This document shows, piece by piece, positions 7,483 to 16,201 of a stretch of 64,000 bases of DNA; position 1 is the first letter of the stretch, and each line of letters begins with the position of its first letter. This stretch comes from Ruminococcus sp. (GTDB lineage Bacteria > Bacillota > Clostridia > Oscillospirales > Ruminococcaceae), in contig JAFWTA010000025.1 in the NCBI GenBank assembly GCA_017519145.1, positions 32,718 through 96,717 on the forward strand. Direction: 5' to 3'. The notes beneath the pieces are model-generated. The model searched no databases. It was not told the origin of the DNA and was given only the letters and a program-made list of their open reading frames with translations. A program made the translations under genes and the position numbers.

Positions 7483-8742
7483 TTAATCCGTTACCCTTCT
7501 GAAGCAGAGAGTAGCGTTATGTCCGCCGAATCCGAGGGAGTTGGACAGGACGGCATTTACCTCCTGCTCGATGTTGCCGCTTCCGCAGTAATCGAGGTCG
7601 CACTCCTCGTCGGGAACCTTATATCCCACTGTTGCATGAATGAAGCCCTCCTGCACGGATTTCGCGCAGACAACTGCTTCGATGGCTCCTGCGGCACCGA
7701 GAAGATGTCCCGTCATGGACTTGGTGGAGCTTATCTTTACTCTCCTTGCATCCTCCTCGCCGAGGGCAAGCTTGATAGCTGCCGTCTCGTACTTGTCGTT
7801 GAGACCCGTTGATGTGCCGTGAGCGTTTATGTAATCTATATCCGCAGGCTTGAGACCTGCTTCTTCCATTGCAAGCTGCATACCCTTTGCAGCAGCCTCA
7901 CCGCCGGGCATGGGCGATGTCATGTGATATCCGTCGCAGGTAGCGCCGTAGCCTGCTATCTCTGCGTATATCTTTGCGCCTCTTGCCTTTGCGTGCTCGT
8001 ATTCCTCAAGGACAAGCACAGCGCTTCCCTCGCCGAGTACGAAGCCGCTTCTCTCCTTGTCAAAGGGGATGGAGGCTCTTGTAAGGTCGCCGCACTTTGT
8101 CAGTGCCTTCATGTTAGCAAATCCGCCGAATGTGAACTCTACTCTTGTTGACTCAGTGCCTCCTGCAAGGCAGGCGTCAAGGTATCCGTCCTTTATCTTG
8201 CGGAAAGCCTCACCTATGGAATGAGTTGCAGAAGCGCAGGCAGTGGTTATATCGAAATTAGCTCCCCTGAAGCCTGTCTTCATGGAGATGGTGCCTGCTG
8301 CCATATTGCTTATCATCATTGGGATGTAGAATGCGGAAACTCTGCCGGGTCCCTTTTCGAGGAACTTGCTGTACTCGGAAAGAGTGAGGTCAACGCCGCC
8401 TATTCCCGAGCCCACCAGTACGCCTACCTTATAGGTGTCGAGGTCGGAGAAGTCCGTAGCCGCGTCTGCCAGTGCCTCATTTGCAGCAACAAGGGCATAT
8501 TTTGTAAAGGTGTCCATGTGCTTTGCTTCCTTCTTTGTGAAGTAGCCCTTGCGGTCGTAGTACTCCTCTTCGTTGAAGTCGCGTACTATGCCTGCCACCT
8601 TGACGCCTGTGCGCTCTGTATCATACATATCTATGTATGATATGCCCAGCTTGTTTGCCTTTATTCCTTCCCAGAACTTTTCTACGCCTGTTCCGAGGGG
8701 AGTGACTGCTCCCAATCCTGTGATAACGACTCTTCTGCTCAT
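7483..8742 (-). CDS. fabF: 3-oxoacyl-ACP synthase II
   Basis: Thiolase-fold condensing enzyme of 419 residues. The Cys-His-His triad is visible: the nucleophile in TTACASATHSIG, His in NAHGTSTGLND, and His in KSMTGHLLGAAG. It elongates acyl-ACP with malonyl-ACP. An open frame continues upstream to 8880, but MSRRVVITGLGAVTPLG at 8742 is the family start and has GAAAGGA 6 nt before it, so the extension is excluded. Confidence 0.97.
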   Translation of the reverse strand: MSRRVVITGLGAVTPLGTGVEKFWEGIKANKLGISYIDMYDTERTGVKVAGIVRDFNEEEYYDRKGYFTKKEAKHMDTFTKYALVAANEALADAATDFSDLDTYKVGVLVGSGIGGVDLTLSEYSKFLEKGPGRVSAFYIPMMISNMAAGTISMKTGFRGANFDITTACASATHSIGEAFRKIKDGYLDACLAGGTESTRVEFTFGGFANMKALTKCGDLTRASIPFDKERSGFVLGEGSAVLVLEEYEHAKARGAKIYAEIAGYGATCDGYHMTSPMPGGEAAAKGMQLAMEEAGLKPADIDYINAHGTSTGLNDKYETAAIKLALGEEDARRVKISSTKSMTGHLLGAAGAIEAVVCAKSVQEGFIHATVGYKVPDEECDLDYCGSGNIEQEVNAVLSNSLGFGGHNATLCFRRVTD

Positions 8743-8821
8743 ATTAAATCCTTTCGTTTTTTTATTATTGATCCTGTGGTAGATATGGGACCTAAGCCCC
8801 CTGCTGCGACGTTTGCTGCGG

Positions 8822-9562
8822 TTACATTGAAAGTCCGCCTGATATCTCGATGACCTGACCTGTAACGTAGGAAGCATCATCGGATACGAGGAAGGATACT
8901 ACCGAGGCTATCTCCTCGGGCTCGCCGTAGCGTCTGAGCGCTACTGCCTCTATCATCTTCTCCTTTAATTCATCGGAGAGAACGTCTGTCATGGGCGTTC
9001 TTATAAGTCCCGGAGCTACGGCATTGCAGGTGATATTGCGTGAGCCGAACTCCTTGGCTACTGTCTTTGTCATGCCTATTACGGCTGCCTTTGAAGCGGA
9101 GTAGTTCATCTGTCCGGGATTTCCGTAGAGTCCCGCAACGGATGCCACATTTACTATCCTGCCGTGTCTCTGCTTCATCATAACAGCTGTAACGTGCTTG
9201 GTCATGTTGTAAACGCTTTTCTGGTTTACGGCGATAACTGCGTCATACTCGTCCTCGCTCATTCTTGCAAGGAGCTTATCCTTGGTTATGCCTGCGTTGT
9301 TCACAAGTGCGTCGATGGAGCCGAAGTCAGCCTTTACCTGCTTCACCATAGCCTCGCACTGGTCGAATTTGGATACGTCAGCCGCATAGCATTCAGCCTT
9401 TACGCCGAAGCTGCGGCACTCCTCTGCAACTGCAAGAGCTTTTTCCTTATCGCTGTCACTGGGGTAATGATTTATAACTACGTCGAAGCCGTCCTTTGCA
9501 AGTCTTTTTGCGATGCAGGCGCCTATTCCCTGAGAAGCACCCGTGATTATTGCTGTTGCCAT
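8822..9562 (-). CDS. fabG: 3-oxoacyl-ACP reductase
   Basis: Short-chain dehydrogenase of 246 residues. It shows the NADP-binding TGASQGIG at residues 7-14, NNAGIT, the catalytic Ser in VASVAG, the YSASKAAVIG Tyr-Lys pair, and the PG-IRTPMT region. It reduces 3-oxoacyl-ACP after each condensation. The start at ATG 9562 has GGAGG 8 nt upstream; the frame extends to 9646 without such support. Confidence 0.96.
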   Translation of the reverse strand: MATAIITGASQGIGACIAKRLAKDGFDVVINHYPSDSDKEKALAVAEECRSFGVKAECYAADVSKFDQCEAMVKQVKADFGSIDALVNNAGITKDKLLARMSEDEYDAVIAVNQKSVYNMTKHVTAVMMKQRHGRIVNVASVAGLYGNPGQMNYSASKAAVIGMTKTVAKEFGSRNITCNAVAPGLIRTPMTDVLSDELKEKMIEAVALRRYGEPEEIASVVSFLVSDDASYVTGQVIEISGGLSM

Positions 9563-9672
9563 AATATTTACCTCCGTTTTCGGTATCCGAATGTGATACT
9601 CTATTTTAGCACACTTTTTCCACGATGTTAACGGGAAAAATGTCACTTTCCGCAGTTACAAATGTAACTATT

Positions 9673-10599
9673 TTATCTGCCGAGGAGCTTTTCAGCGCCG
9701 TCATTTATTTCCTTTACTATGTCGGCACAGGTCTTTATCTCGTTCACCATGCCCGAAATAGCTCCGCAGAGGAAGGAACCGCTTTCCACATCGCCGTCAA
9801 CTACTGCTCTGCGGAGAGCGCCAACTGTGAGCTGCTCGAACTCCTCGGGAGAGAGAGTTCCCTCCTTCTCGCCTGCTGCAAGCTTCTTTGCGAATTTGGT
9901 CTTGATATTTCTGCACGGATGACCTGTATATCTTCCCGTAACTATATTGTCTGTGTCCTTTGCCTTGATGACAAGGTCCTTGAAAGTGGGATGTATCTGA
10001 CATTCCTCGGAAGCGAGGAAGCGTGTACCTATCTGAACTCCCTCTGCACCCAGCATGAATGCTGCTGCCATGCCTCTGCCGTCAGCGATGCCGCCTGCGG
10101 CGATAACGGGTATCTCAACTGCGTCAACTACCTGCGGAACGAGGCACATAGTTGTGTTCTCGCCGATATGTCCGCCTGACTCGGTACCCTCAGCAATGAC
10201 TGCATCAGCGCCGGACTTCTCCATTCTCTTTGCAAGAGCCACCGAGGGAACGACAGGCATTACCTTTATGCCTGCTTCCTTCCATGCAGCCATGTACTTG
10301 CCGGGATTTCCCGCACCTGTGGTTATTACCTTTACGCCCTCGTCGATGCAGAGCTGTGCAAGGTCGTCGGCATTGGGGCTCATGAGCATGATGTTGACGC
10401 CGAAGGGCTTGTCGGTCTTCTCCTTGCAGAGACGTATCTGCTGGCGGAGATAGTCGATGGGAGCGCTTCCGCCTGCGATAAGACCTATACCGCCTGCGTT
10501 GGAAACCGCTGAGGCAAGTGTGTGCTCGGCTACCCATGCCATACCGCCCTGTATGATGGGATACTCACAGCCGAGAAGCTCGGTGATGCGTGTTTTCAT
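9673..10599 (-). CDS. fabK: enoyl-ACP reductase II (FMN-dependent)
   Basis: Protein of 308 residues of the nitronate monooxygenase/FabK TIM-barrel family. Motifs include CEYPIIQGGMAWV, NAGGIGLIAGGSAP, and the FMN/catalytic stretch ESGGHIGE followed by VIAAGGIADGRGM. FabK replaces FabI in many Firmicutes and is not targeted by triclosan-type FabI inhibitors. Its position between fabH and fabG supports FabK over a nitronate monooxygenase. AAAGGAG precedes the ATG. Confidence 0.95.
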   Translation of the reverse strand: MKTRITELLGCEYPIIQGGMAWVAEHTLASAVSNAGGIGLIAGGSAPIDYLRQQIRLCKEKTDKPFGVNIMLMSPNADDLAQLCIDEGVKVITTGAGNPGKYMAAWKEAGIKVMPVVPSVALAKRMEKSGADAVIAEGTESGGHIGENTTMCLVPQVVDAVEIPVIAAGGIADGRGMAAAFMLGAEGVQIGTRFLASEECQIHPTFKDLVIKAKDTDNIVTGRYTGHPCRNIKTKFAKKLAAGEKEGTLSPEEFEQLTVGALRRAVVDGDVESGSFLCGAISGMVNEIKTCADIVKEINDGAEKLLGR

Positions 10600-10691
10600 A
10601 TTAGTTCTCCTTTTATAGTTTAGCCTTTAGTGTCCTTCGCCTTCAGCCTGTGGTGCGCCCTTACGGCGATATAAGCTGACGGCTCTGACGA

Positions 10692-11678
10692 TCAGTATTC
10701 CATTATTATGCCGCCGTAGGTGAGACCTGCTCCGAAGCCGATGAGAGCTATGGTCTGACCGCGCTTTATGATGTCCTTCTCTATCGCCTCGCAGAGTGCA
10801 AGGGGGATGGATGCGCTGGAGGTGTTGCCGTAATGGCCGAGAGTCACGATGAACTTCTCCATAGGCACGCCCAGCTTCTTGGCGGCAGTCTCTATTATCC
10901 TTACGTTTGCCTGATGAGGCACGAACCAGTCTATGTCGTCCTTGGTGATGTTTATCTTTTCAGCCGCAAGCTCAAAGGACTTGGGAAGCGCCTGAGTCGC
11001 AAACTTATAGACCTCCTTGCCGTTCTGCTGGAGCTTATGCAGCGGAGCCTCGGGGAAGGGGTCTTCAAAATCGCTTTCCTGCGCTACCTCGGGAGCCACA
11101 TTCAGTGACCTTGCGCAGAGGTACTTTGCGCCGCTGCCCTCGGAACGGAGTGCCGACGAAAACAGCTTGTCGCTCCTCTCGACTATGGCTGCCGCAGCTC
11201 CGTCACCAAAGAGGATGCAGGAGGATCTGTCGGAGAAGTCGAGAAAGCGCGAAAGCGCCTCGTTTGCCACCACAAGAACGTACTTCAGCGAGTCGTCTGT
11301 CTCAAGAAATCGCCTTGCGGTATCAAGTGCGTACACAAAGCCGGAACAGGCTGCGTTCAGATCAAAGGCTGCAGCGTTTGACGCCCCTACCTCATGCTGT
11401 ATGACGCTTGCCATACTGGGTGTGAGAAAATCGGAAGTGACAGTACATGAGATGACGAGACCGATGTCCTCAGCATCTATGCCTGCTGCCTCGACAGCTC
11501 GCAGTGAAGCCTGTTTTCCCATATACCATGTGGGCTCCCAGCCTGCCATCGGACGCTCCGTGATGCCCGTTCTTGTCCTTATCCACTCGTCGTTGGTCTC
11601 GACAAAACGGGTGAAGTCGTCGTTTGTCAATATCTGCTCGGGCACATACCTGCCCATTCCCAAAATGCTGATACCCAT
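10692..11678 (-). CDS. fabH: 3-oxoacyl-ACP synthase III
   Basis: Initiating condensing enzyme of 328 residues. The active-site Cys is in LNAACSGFVYA, the His in WFVPHQANVRI and the Asn in GHYGNTSSASIP, a full Cys-His-Asn triad. It condenses an acyl-CoA primer with malonyl-ACP. It is the first gene of the long FASII operon, with AAGGAG 6 nt before the ATG. The upstream divergent region shared with fabD holds an inverted repeat. A possible -10 TATAAC lies near 11733-11738 on the minus strand, but its -35 is poor. Confidence 0.97.
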   Translation of the reverse strand: MGISILGMGRYVPEQILTNDDFTRFVETNDEWIRTRTGITERPMAGWEPTWYMGKQASLRAVEAAGIDAEDIGLVISCTVTSDFLTPSMASVIQHEVGASNAAAFDLNAACSGFVYALDTARRFLETDDSLKYVLVVANEALSRFLDFSDRSSCILFGDGAAAAIVERSDKLFSSALRSEGSGAKYLCARSLNVAPEVAQESDFEDPFPEAPLHKLQQNGKEVYKFATQALPKSFELAAEKINITKDDIDWFVPHQANVRIIETAAKKLGVPMEKFIVTLGHYGNTSSASIPLALCEAIEKDIIKRGQTIALIGFGAGLTYGGIIMEY

Positions 11679-11837
11679 TAATAACTCCTTAGCAATTAAA
11701 AATTATGTAAATATGGTTGTAAAAACCAAAAAATTATGTTATAGTAATAGTGTTGGCAGGCTGTCCGATGACCTTTTTCGTCAAACGGGCATAATACCAC
11801 ACATATAATATTGTAAATCATTTTGAGTTTTTTTGCA

Positions 11838-11879
11838 ACGATATTTTGGCACTTTGACAAACCAAAAACAAAATATCGT
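11838..11879. promoter_or_regulatory. inverted repeat in fabH-fabD divergent control region (candidate operator)
   Basis: The 284-nt space between the divergent fabH and fabD starts contains a perfect 10-bp inverted repeat, ACGATATTTT (11838-11847) and AAAATATCGT (11870-11879). The 22 nt between them include an inner TTTTGG/CCAAAA pair and a TTGACA hexamer (11854-11859). The spacing and location suggest a regulator site or an extrudable hairpin rather than a terminator, because no T run follows. No fatty-acid regulator gene is seen in the window. Confidence 0.55.
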
Positions 11880-11962
11880 CATTTCTCACAAATTTACAAT
11901 ATGACATTAAGATATTTTCACCACAACATTGAATATAACGCACAGAAAGGATGTTTATTATT

Positions 11963-12871
11963 ATGACAATTTCACTATTTTCGGGACAGGGCTCACAGTA
12001 CGAGGGAATGGGCAGGGATATAGCAGAGGCTATGCCCGAGCTCCTCGACATTTATGAGACCGGCTCCGGAATACTCGGCTGCGACCTGAAGGAGATATGC
12101 TTCAATGCTCCTCTCGACGAGCTGTCGAGGACCATCAACTCCCAGCCCGCTATCATGGCGACCTCCATCGTGTGCCTGAAAGCCGCACAGTCAAAGGGCT
12201 TCACCTTTGACGGCGTTGCAGGTCACTCTCTCGGTGAGTACGCAGCTATGTACGCCTCGGGAATGATCTCCCTCGAGGACGCTTTCCGCCTTATAAAGGC
12301 AAGAGCTGCCGCTATGGAGGAGGCTACCGCTTCCGCAAAGGGCGCTATGGCGGCTATCATGAAGATAGCTCCCGAGGAGGTGGAGAGAGTCTGCGGCGAG
12401 GCTAAGGAATATGTCACAGCAGTAAACTACAACTCCCCCGTGCAGACCGTTATCGCAGGAACTCCCGAGGGTATCGCCGAGGTCAGCGAGGTATTCGCAG
12501 GCATGAAGGCAAGAGTTATCCCCCTCAATGTGGCAGGCGCTTTCCATTCAAAGCTCATGCAGCCGGCTGCCGACAAGTTCTACGAAACAGCTAAAACTAT
12601 CGATTTCAAGGCTCCTCAGGTGAAGTACTACTCCAACCTGACAGGCGGCGAGCTCACCGACTTCTCGGATATGGCTTCCATGCTGGCTAAGCACATAGTT
12701 TCACCCGTCCGCTTCACATCGGAGCTTGCTGCTATGCAGGAGGCAGGTGCAGATAAATTTGTGGAATTCGGCCCCGGAAGAACTCTCACAGGACTTGTAA
12801 AGAAGACACTCAAGGACGTAACAGCTGTAAATGTTGAAAATCTCGATACCCTCGAAGGAGCATTATCATGA
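11963..12871 (+). CDS. fabD: malonyl-CoA:ACP transacylase
   Basis: Protein of 302 residues with the alpha/beta-hydrolase-like transacylase signature: FSGQGSQYEGMG at the start, the catalytic serine in GHSLGEYAAMYA, the AFHSKLM His region, and a terminal EFGPGRTLTGLVKKT. It loads malonate from CoA onto ACP. An ATG at 11951 directly abuts the GAAAGG element, so the second in-frame ATG at 11963 is preferred. It is divergent from the rest of the FASII operon and overlaps aroE by 4 nt (ATGA), so it heads the shikimate run. Confidence 0.96.
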   Translation: MTISLFSGQGSQYEGMGRDIAEAMPELLDIYETGSGILGCDLKEICFNAPLDELSRTINSQPAIMATSIVCLKAAQSKGFTFDGVAGHSLGEYAAMYASGMISLEDAFRLIKARAAAMEEATASAKGAMAAIMKIAPEEVERVCGEAKEYVTAVNYNSPVQTVIAGTPEGIAEVSEVFAGMKARVIPLNVAGAFHSKLMQPAADKFYETAKTIDFKAPQVKYYSNLTGGELTDFSDMASMLAKHIVSPVRFTSELAAMQEAGADKFVEFGPGRTLTGLVKKTLKDVTAVNVENLDTLEGALS

Positions 12872-13704
12872 ATAAATTCGCACTCATAGGACACCCGCTC
12901 GGACACTCCATGTCCCCCCTCATACACGAAAAGCTCTTCGCACTCAGCGGACTTGACAACACCTCCTACGAGCTCATAGATATAGCTCCCGAGGATATGG
13001 CAGGCAGCCGCGGACTTCTTGAAAGCCTCCGCGGTCTCAACGTGACCATCCCCCACAAGCAGGCTGTCATCTCTCTGGTGGACGAGCTTGCAGACAGCGC
13101 TCAGCGCTATAACTCCGTAAACTGCATCAGCAACGACGGCGGCAGGCTCACAGGCTACAACACCGACTGCGACGGCTTCCTCCGTTCTGCGGAGCTGCTC
13201 CCCATCGGCGGAAACGTGGCTATTCTGGGCTGCGGCGGCGTCGGCAGGATGATCGCCATTGAAGTCGCCCGTCACGGCGGCAGCATCACCCTCGCTGTTA
13301 TCCCTCAGGACGTAAAGAACGCTCAGCTCCTCATGGCTGAGATACTTGCAAAGTGCAGCGATGCTTCCGTAAGAATTGCCGATATATCCACCCTTGAGGG
13401 CAGTTATGACCTGCTCATAAACGCTACTCCCGTGGGTATGTACCCCAAGGTGGACGCCTGCGCGGTAAGCGATACCGTTATCGAGAACTCCCTCAGCGTC
13501 TTTGACGTTATCTATAACCCCACCGAGACCCTGCTCATGAAAAAGGCAAGAGCTCTCGGCAAGACCGCTGTGGGCGGCGCTTCAATGCTGGTATATCAGG
13601 CTGTGAAGGCTCATGAGATATGGTACGGCGGACAGTTCTCCGCTGAGGACATCTCAAAGATAATCATTGACGTTGAAAACGCTGTTGACAGCATGAACAA
13701 ATGA
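12868..13704 (+). CDS. aroE: shikimate dehydrogenase
   Basis: Protein of 278 residues. Substrate-binding HPLGHSMSPLIH, NVTIPHK with its catalytic Lys, GYNTDCDG, and the NADP-binding GCGGVGRMI are all seen, ending with GGASMLVYQA. It reduces 3-dehydroshikimate to shikimate in aromatic amino-acid synthesis. It shares ATGA with fabD upstream and with the acetyltransferase gene downstream, so translation of all three is likely coupled. Confidence 0.96.
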   Translation: MNKFALIGHPLGHSMSPLIHEKLFALSGLDNTSYELIDIAPEDMAGSRGLLESLRGLNVTIPHKQAVISLVDELADSAQRYNSVNCISNDGGRLTGYNTDCDGFLRSAELLPIGGNVAILGCGGVGRMIAIEVARHGGSITLAVIPQDVKNAQLLMAEILAKCSDASVRIADISTLEGSYDLLINATPVGMYPKVDACAVSDTVIENSLSVFDVIYNPTETLLMKKARALGKTAVGGASMLVYQAVKAHEIWYGGQFSAEDISKIIIDVENAVDSMNK

Positions 13705-14150
13705 TAAGACCCGCAAAAGCCTGCGATGCCTCCCGTATCGCAGAAATAATCATAACCAACTACCGCGTGAACTTCTACCCCTTCTTTCACAATGACCCAT
13801 TCTATTTCGGGGAGCTCAATGTGGTGGATATGGCGGCGGAGTACTGCGAGGGCTCCGAGGAGCTGCAAAACACCTATGTCTATGATGACGAGGGCGTTGT
13901 CAAGGGCATTATCCGCGTCAGCGGCACCGAGGTGGTAAAGCTCTATGTGGAGCCTCAGTTCCAGAACAGCGGCATCGGCGCTGAGCTTCTGGAGTTCGCC
14001 GTTAAGGAGTTCGCTGCGGACAATCTCTGGGCTCTTGAATACAACACACGCGGCATAGCCTTCTATGAGCGCCACGGCTTTCAGCTCACGGGCGAGAAAA
14101 TGATAGAGGACGAATGGGTGCCGCTGGTGAAGATGGAGAGAAAAGGGTGA
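13701..14150 (+). CDS. GNAT family N-acetyltransferase
   Basis: Protein of 149 residues with the GCN5-related fold. MIRPAKACDASRIAEII forms the first strand and helix, KLYVEPQFQNSGIGAELL is the acetyl-CoA pyrophosphate-binding motif A, and FYERHGFQLTGEK is motif B. The acetyl acceptor cannot be predicted. It overlaps the aroE stop (ATGATAA), so it is part of the same transcript; a role in the pathway is not implied. Confidence 0.85.
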   Translation: MIRPAKACDASRIAEIIITNYRVNFYPFFHNDPFYFGELNVVDMAAEYCEGSEELQNTYVYDDEGVVKGIIRVSGTEVVKLYVEPQFQNSGIGAELLEFAVKEFAADNLWALEYNTRGIAFYERHGFQLTGEKMIEDEWVPLVKMERKG

Positions 14151-14154
14151 GACC

Positions 14155-14481
14155 ATGCTGGCACATGACTTCGGAATAATGCAGGAGACTCCCGAAAAAG
14201 GGAGCTATATCAGCTATGAGCCTGAGAAATACGGCTGTATTTCGGTGCATGATGACTATATTCTGCCAATATTCCCGAAGCTCGGGGAGCTGAAATGCTT
14301 CCGGCACAGCCTTGACCGTCCCGAATACGGACCGGCTTATTACGGCATTACCCTAATACCGCCCGAGTCCCTCGGCGGCTTTATCGAAGCCACTCTCGGC
14401 TGCCCTCAGCTCTCGGAGCTGACAGCCCTGCTGACCGAGGCTCAGCGCGAAAACAAATTCGTTATACATTTCGGAATCTGA
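14155..14481 (+). CDS. hypothetical protein, 108 residues
   Basis: Small soluble protein not recognised. No signal peptide, transmembrane segment or metal motif is seen. It contains SYISYEPEKYGCISVHDDYI in the N-terminal half and ELTALLTEAQRENKFVIHFGI at the C-terminus. The ATG is 4 nt past the GNAT stop with AGGG-GAG-like bases upstream, and codon use matches its neighbours. Position between coding genes with tight spacing supports it being a real gene of the fabD-aroE-aroK run. Confidence 0.65.
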   Translation: MLAHDFGIMQETPEKGSYISYEPEKYGCISVHDDYILPIFPKLGELKCFRHSLDRPEYGPAYYGITLIPPESLGGFIEATLGCPQLSELTALLTEAQRENKFVIHFGI

Positions 14482-14525
14482 TACTGCCCATGATACGGGC
14501 AGTTCCGTTATATAAGGAGAAATAT

Positions 14526-15023
14526 ATGACTGTATTTTTATGCGGCTTTATGGGCTGCGGAAAATCAACTATCGGCAAGCTTGCGGCAAAGAAACTGGGC
14601 TGCGGCTTCTGTGACACCGACGACATCATCGTAAGGACCCTCGAAATGACAATACCCGAGATATTCGAGCAGAAGGGCGAGCCCTTCTTCCGTCAGACAG
14701 AGGCTGAGATCGTGAAGTCCCTCTGCGGCAAGACCACTGTTGCTGCCTGCGGCGGCGGAGCTATGCTCAATCCCGATACCGCAAAGGCTGCAAAGGACGC
14801 AGGTGCCGCCGTTATATTCCTTGACGTCCCCTTTGAGACCTGCTATGAGCGCATAAAGGACGATACGAACCGTCCCATCGTGGTAAAGTCCACAAAGGAG
14901 GAGCTGGAAGCCCTGTACAACGCGCGCAGGGACGTATATCTGAAACACTCCACCATAAGACTCGAATGCAACGGCAGCCCCGTTGAAAATGCGGAGCGCA
15001 TCGCCGAGGCTGTCAGAAAGTGA
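14526..15023 (+). CDS. aroK: shikimate kinase
   Basis: P-loop kinase of 165 residues. Walker A GFMGCGKST at residues 6-14, the shikimate-binding DTDD, an FRQTEAEIV segment, and the GGGAML loop are present, followed by a lid region TNRPIV. It phosphorylates shikimate. The frame is open from 14490, but AAGGAG lies 6 nt before the ATG at 14526 and the family starts there. Its presence beside aroE marks a partial shikimate operon. Confidence 0.95.
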   Translation: MTVFLCGFMGCGKSTIGKLAAKKLGCGFCDTDDIIVRTLEMTIPEIFEQKGEPFFRQTEAEIVKSLCGKTTVAACGGGAMLNPDTAKAAKDAGAAVIFLDVPFETCYERIKDDTNRPIVVKSTKEELEALYNARRDVYLKHSTIRLECNGSPVENAERIAEAVRK

Positions 15024-15030
15024 GCAGGCT

Positions 15031-16200
15031 ATGCTTATCTATAACGCTGAAATTCATACTATGGACTCCCGCGGCTCCATTGACAACGGCTGGCTGGAGG
15101 TCGAGGACGGCAAGATAAAGGCTCTGGGCGAGGGCTCTCCCGAGGCAGTCCCCGGGGACAGCATCGACGCCTGCGGAGGACTTCTCCTCCCCGGCTTCAT
15201 CGACGCCCACACCCATCTCGGCATTATCGAGGACGGCCTTGACTTCGAGGGAGACGACTGCAACGAGTCCACAGACCCCTTCACTCCTCAGATGAGGGCT
15301 ATCGACGGTATCAATCCCTTCGACCGCTGCTTTGAGGAAGCCCGTATGCGCGGCATAACCGCTGCGGCATCAAGTCCCGGAAGCGCCAACGCCTGCGGCG
15401 GCGAGATAGCTGCCATAAAGACCTACGGCAGGCGCATCGACGATATGCTCATACGAAACTGCGGAATAAAGTTCGCTCTGGGAGAAAATCCCAAGAACGT
15501 CTACAACGGCAGGGAGGAGACTCCCGTTACCCGTATGGCGATAACCGCCCTCATAAGAGAGGGGCTCTACAAGGCGCGCCGCTACGTCCACGACATGGAC
15601 AGCTATTACTCCGACAGCGAGAACTACGATCCCCCCGAGTACGACATCAAGTGCGAGGCGCTCATGCCCCTCCTCGACCGCAAGATAAAGGCATTCTTCC
15701 ACTGCCACCGCGCCGACGATATCTGCACCGCTATGCGTATCGCCAAGGAGTTCAGCCTTGACCCCGTTATCATCCACGGCACCGAGGGCTACAAGATAGC
15801 CGATATCCTCGCCGAGGAGAATATTCCCGTTATCTGCGGTCCCCTTATGTGTGACCGCTGCAAGCCCGAAATGCGCGGACTTGAGCTGAAAAACGCATCT
15901 GTGCTCCACGAGAGCGGCGTTAAGACAGCTATCTGCACAGACCACACGGTAATACCCATACAGTACCTGCCCCTGTCCGCACAGGCTGCGGTAAAGGGCG
16001 GTCTCAGCCTTGACGACGCCATAATGACCATTACGGCTTATCCTGCCGAGATACTGGGCATAAGCGACTCCACAGGCACCATCTCCGAGGGCAAGGACGC
16101 TGACTTACAGCTATATGCAAAGGGCTGCAATCCTCTTGACCTCATGTCGGAGCCGCTGCTCGTCATGATAGACGGCAATGTCTGCCGCAGGGAGATATGA
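15031..16200 (+). CDS. metal-dependent amidohydrolase (imidazolonepropionase-like)
   Basis: Protein of 389 residues of the amidohydrolase superfamily. The first metal ligands are in GFIDAHTHLG (near residue 55). Further metal residues are probably the His in FFHCHRAD, the His in VIIHGTEGYK, and the Asp in AICTDHTV. The C-terminus has the family ending EGKDADLQLY. The substrate is unknown; the closest functional classes are cyclic amide hydrolases such as imidazolonepropionase or dihydroorotase-like enzymes, but no hut genes are nearby. The start at 15031, 7 nt after aroK, has only a weak AGG ribosome site. Confidence 0.8.
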   Translation: MLIYNAEIHTMDSRGSIDNGWLEVEDGKIKALGEGSPEAVPGDSIDACGGLLLPGFIDAHTHLGIIEDGLDFEGDDCNESTDPFTPQMRAIDGINPFDRCFEEARMRGITAAASSPGSANACGGEIAAIKTYGRRIDDMLIRNCGIKFALGENPKNVYNGREETPVTRMAITALIREGLYKARRYVHDMDSYYSDSENYDPPEYDIKCEALMPLLDRKIKAFFHCHRADDICTAMRIAKEFSLDPVIIHGTEGYKIADILAEENIPVICGPLMCDRCKPEMRGLELKNASVLHESGVKTAICTDHTVIPIQYLPLSAQAAVKGGLSLDDAIMTITAYPAEILGISDSTGTISEGKDADLQLYAKGCNPLDLMSEPLLVMIDGNVCRREI

Positions 16201-16201
16201 T

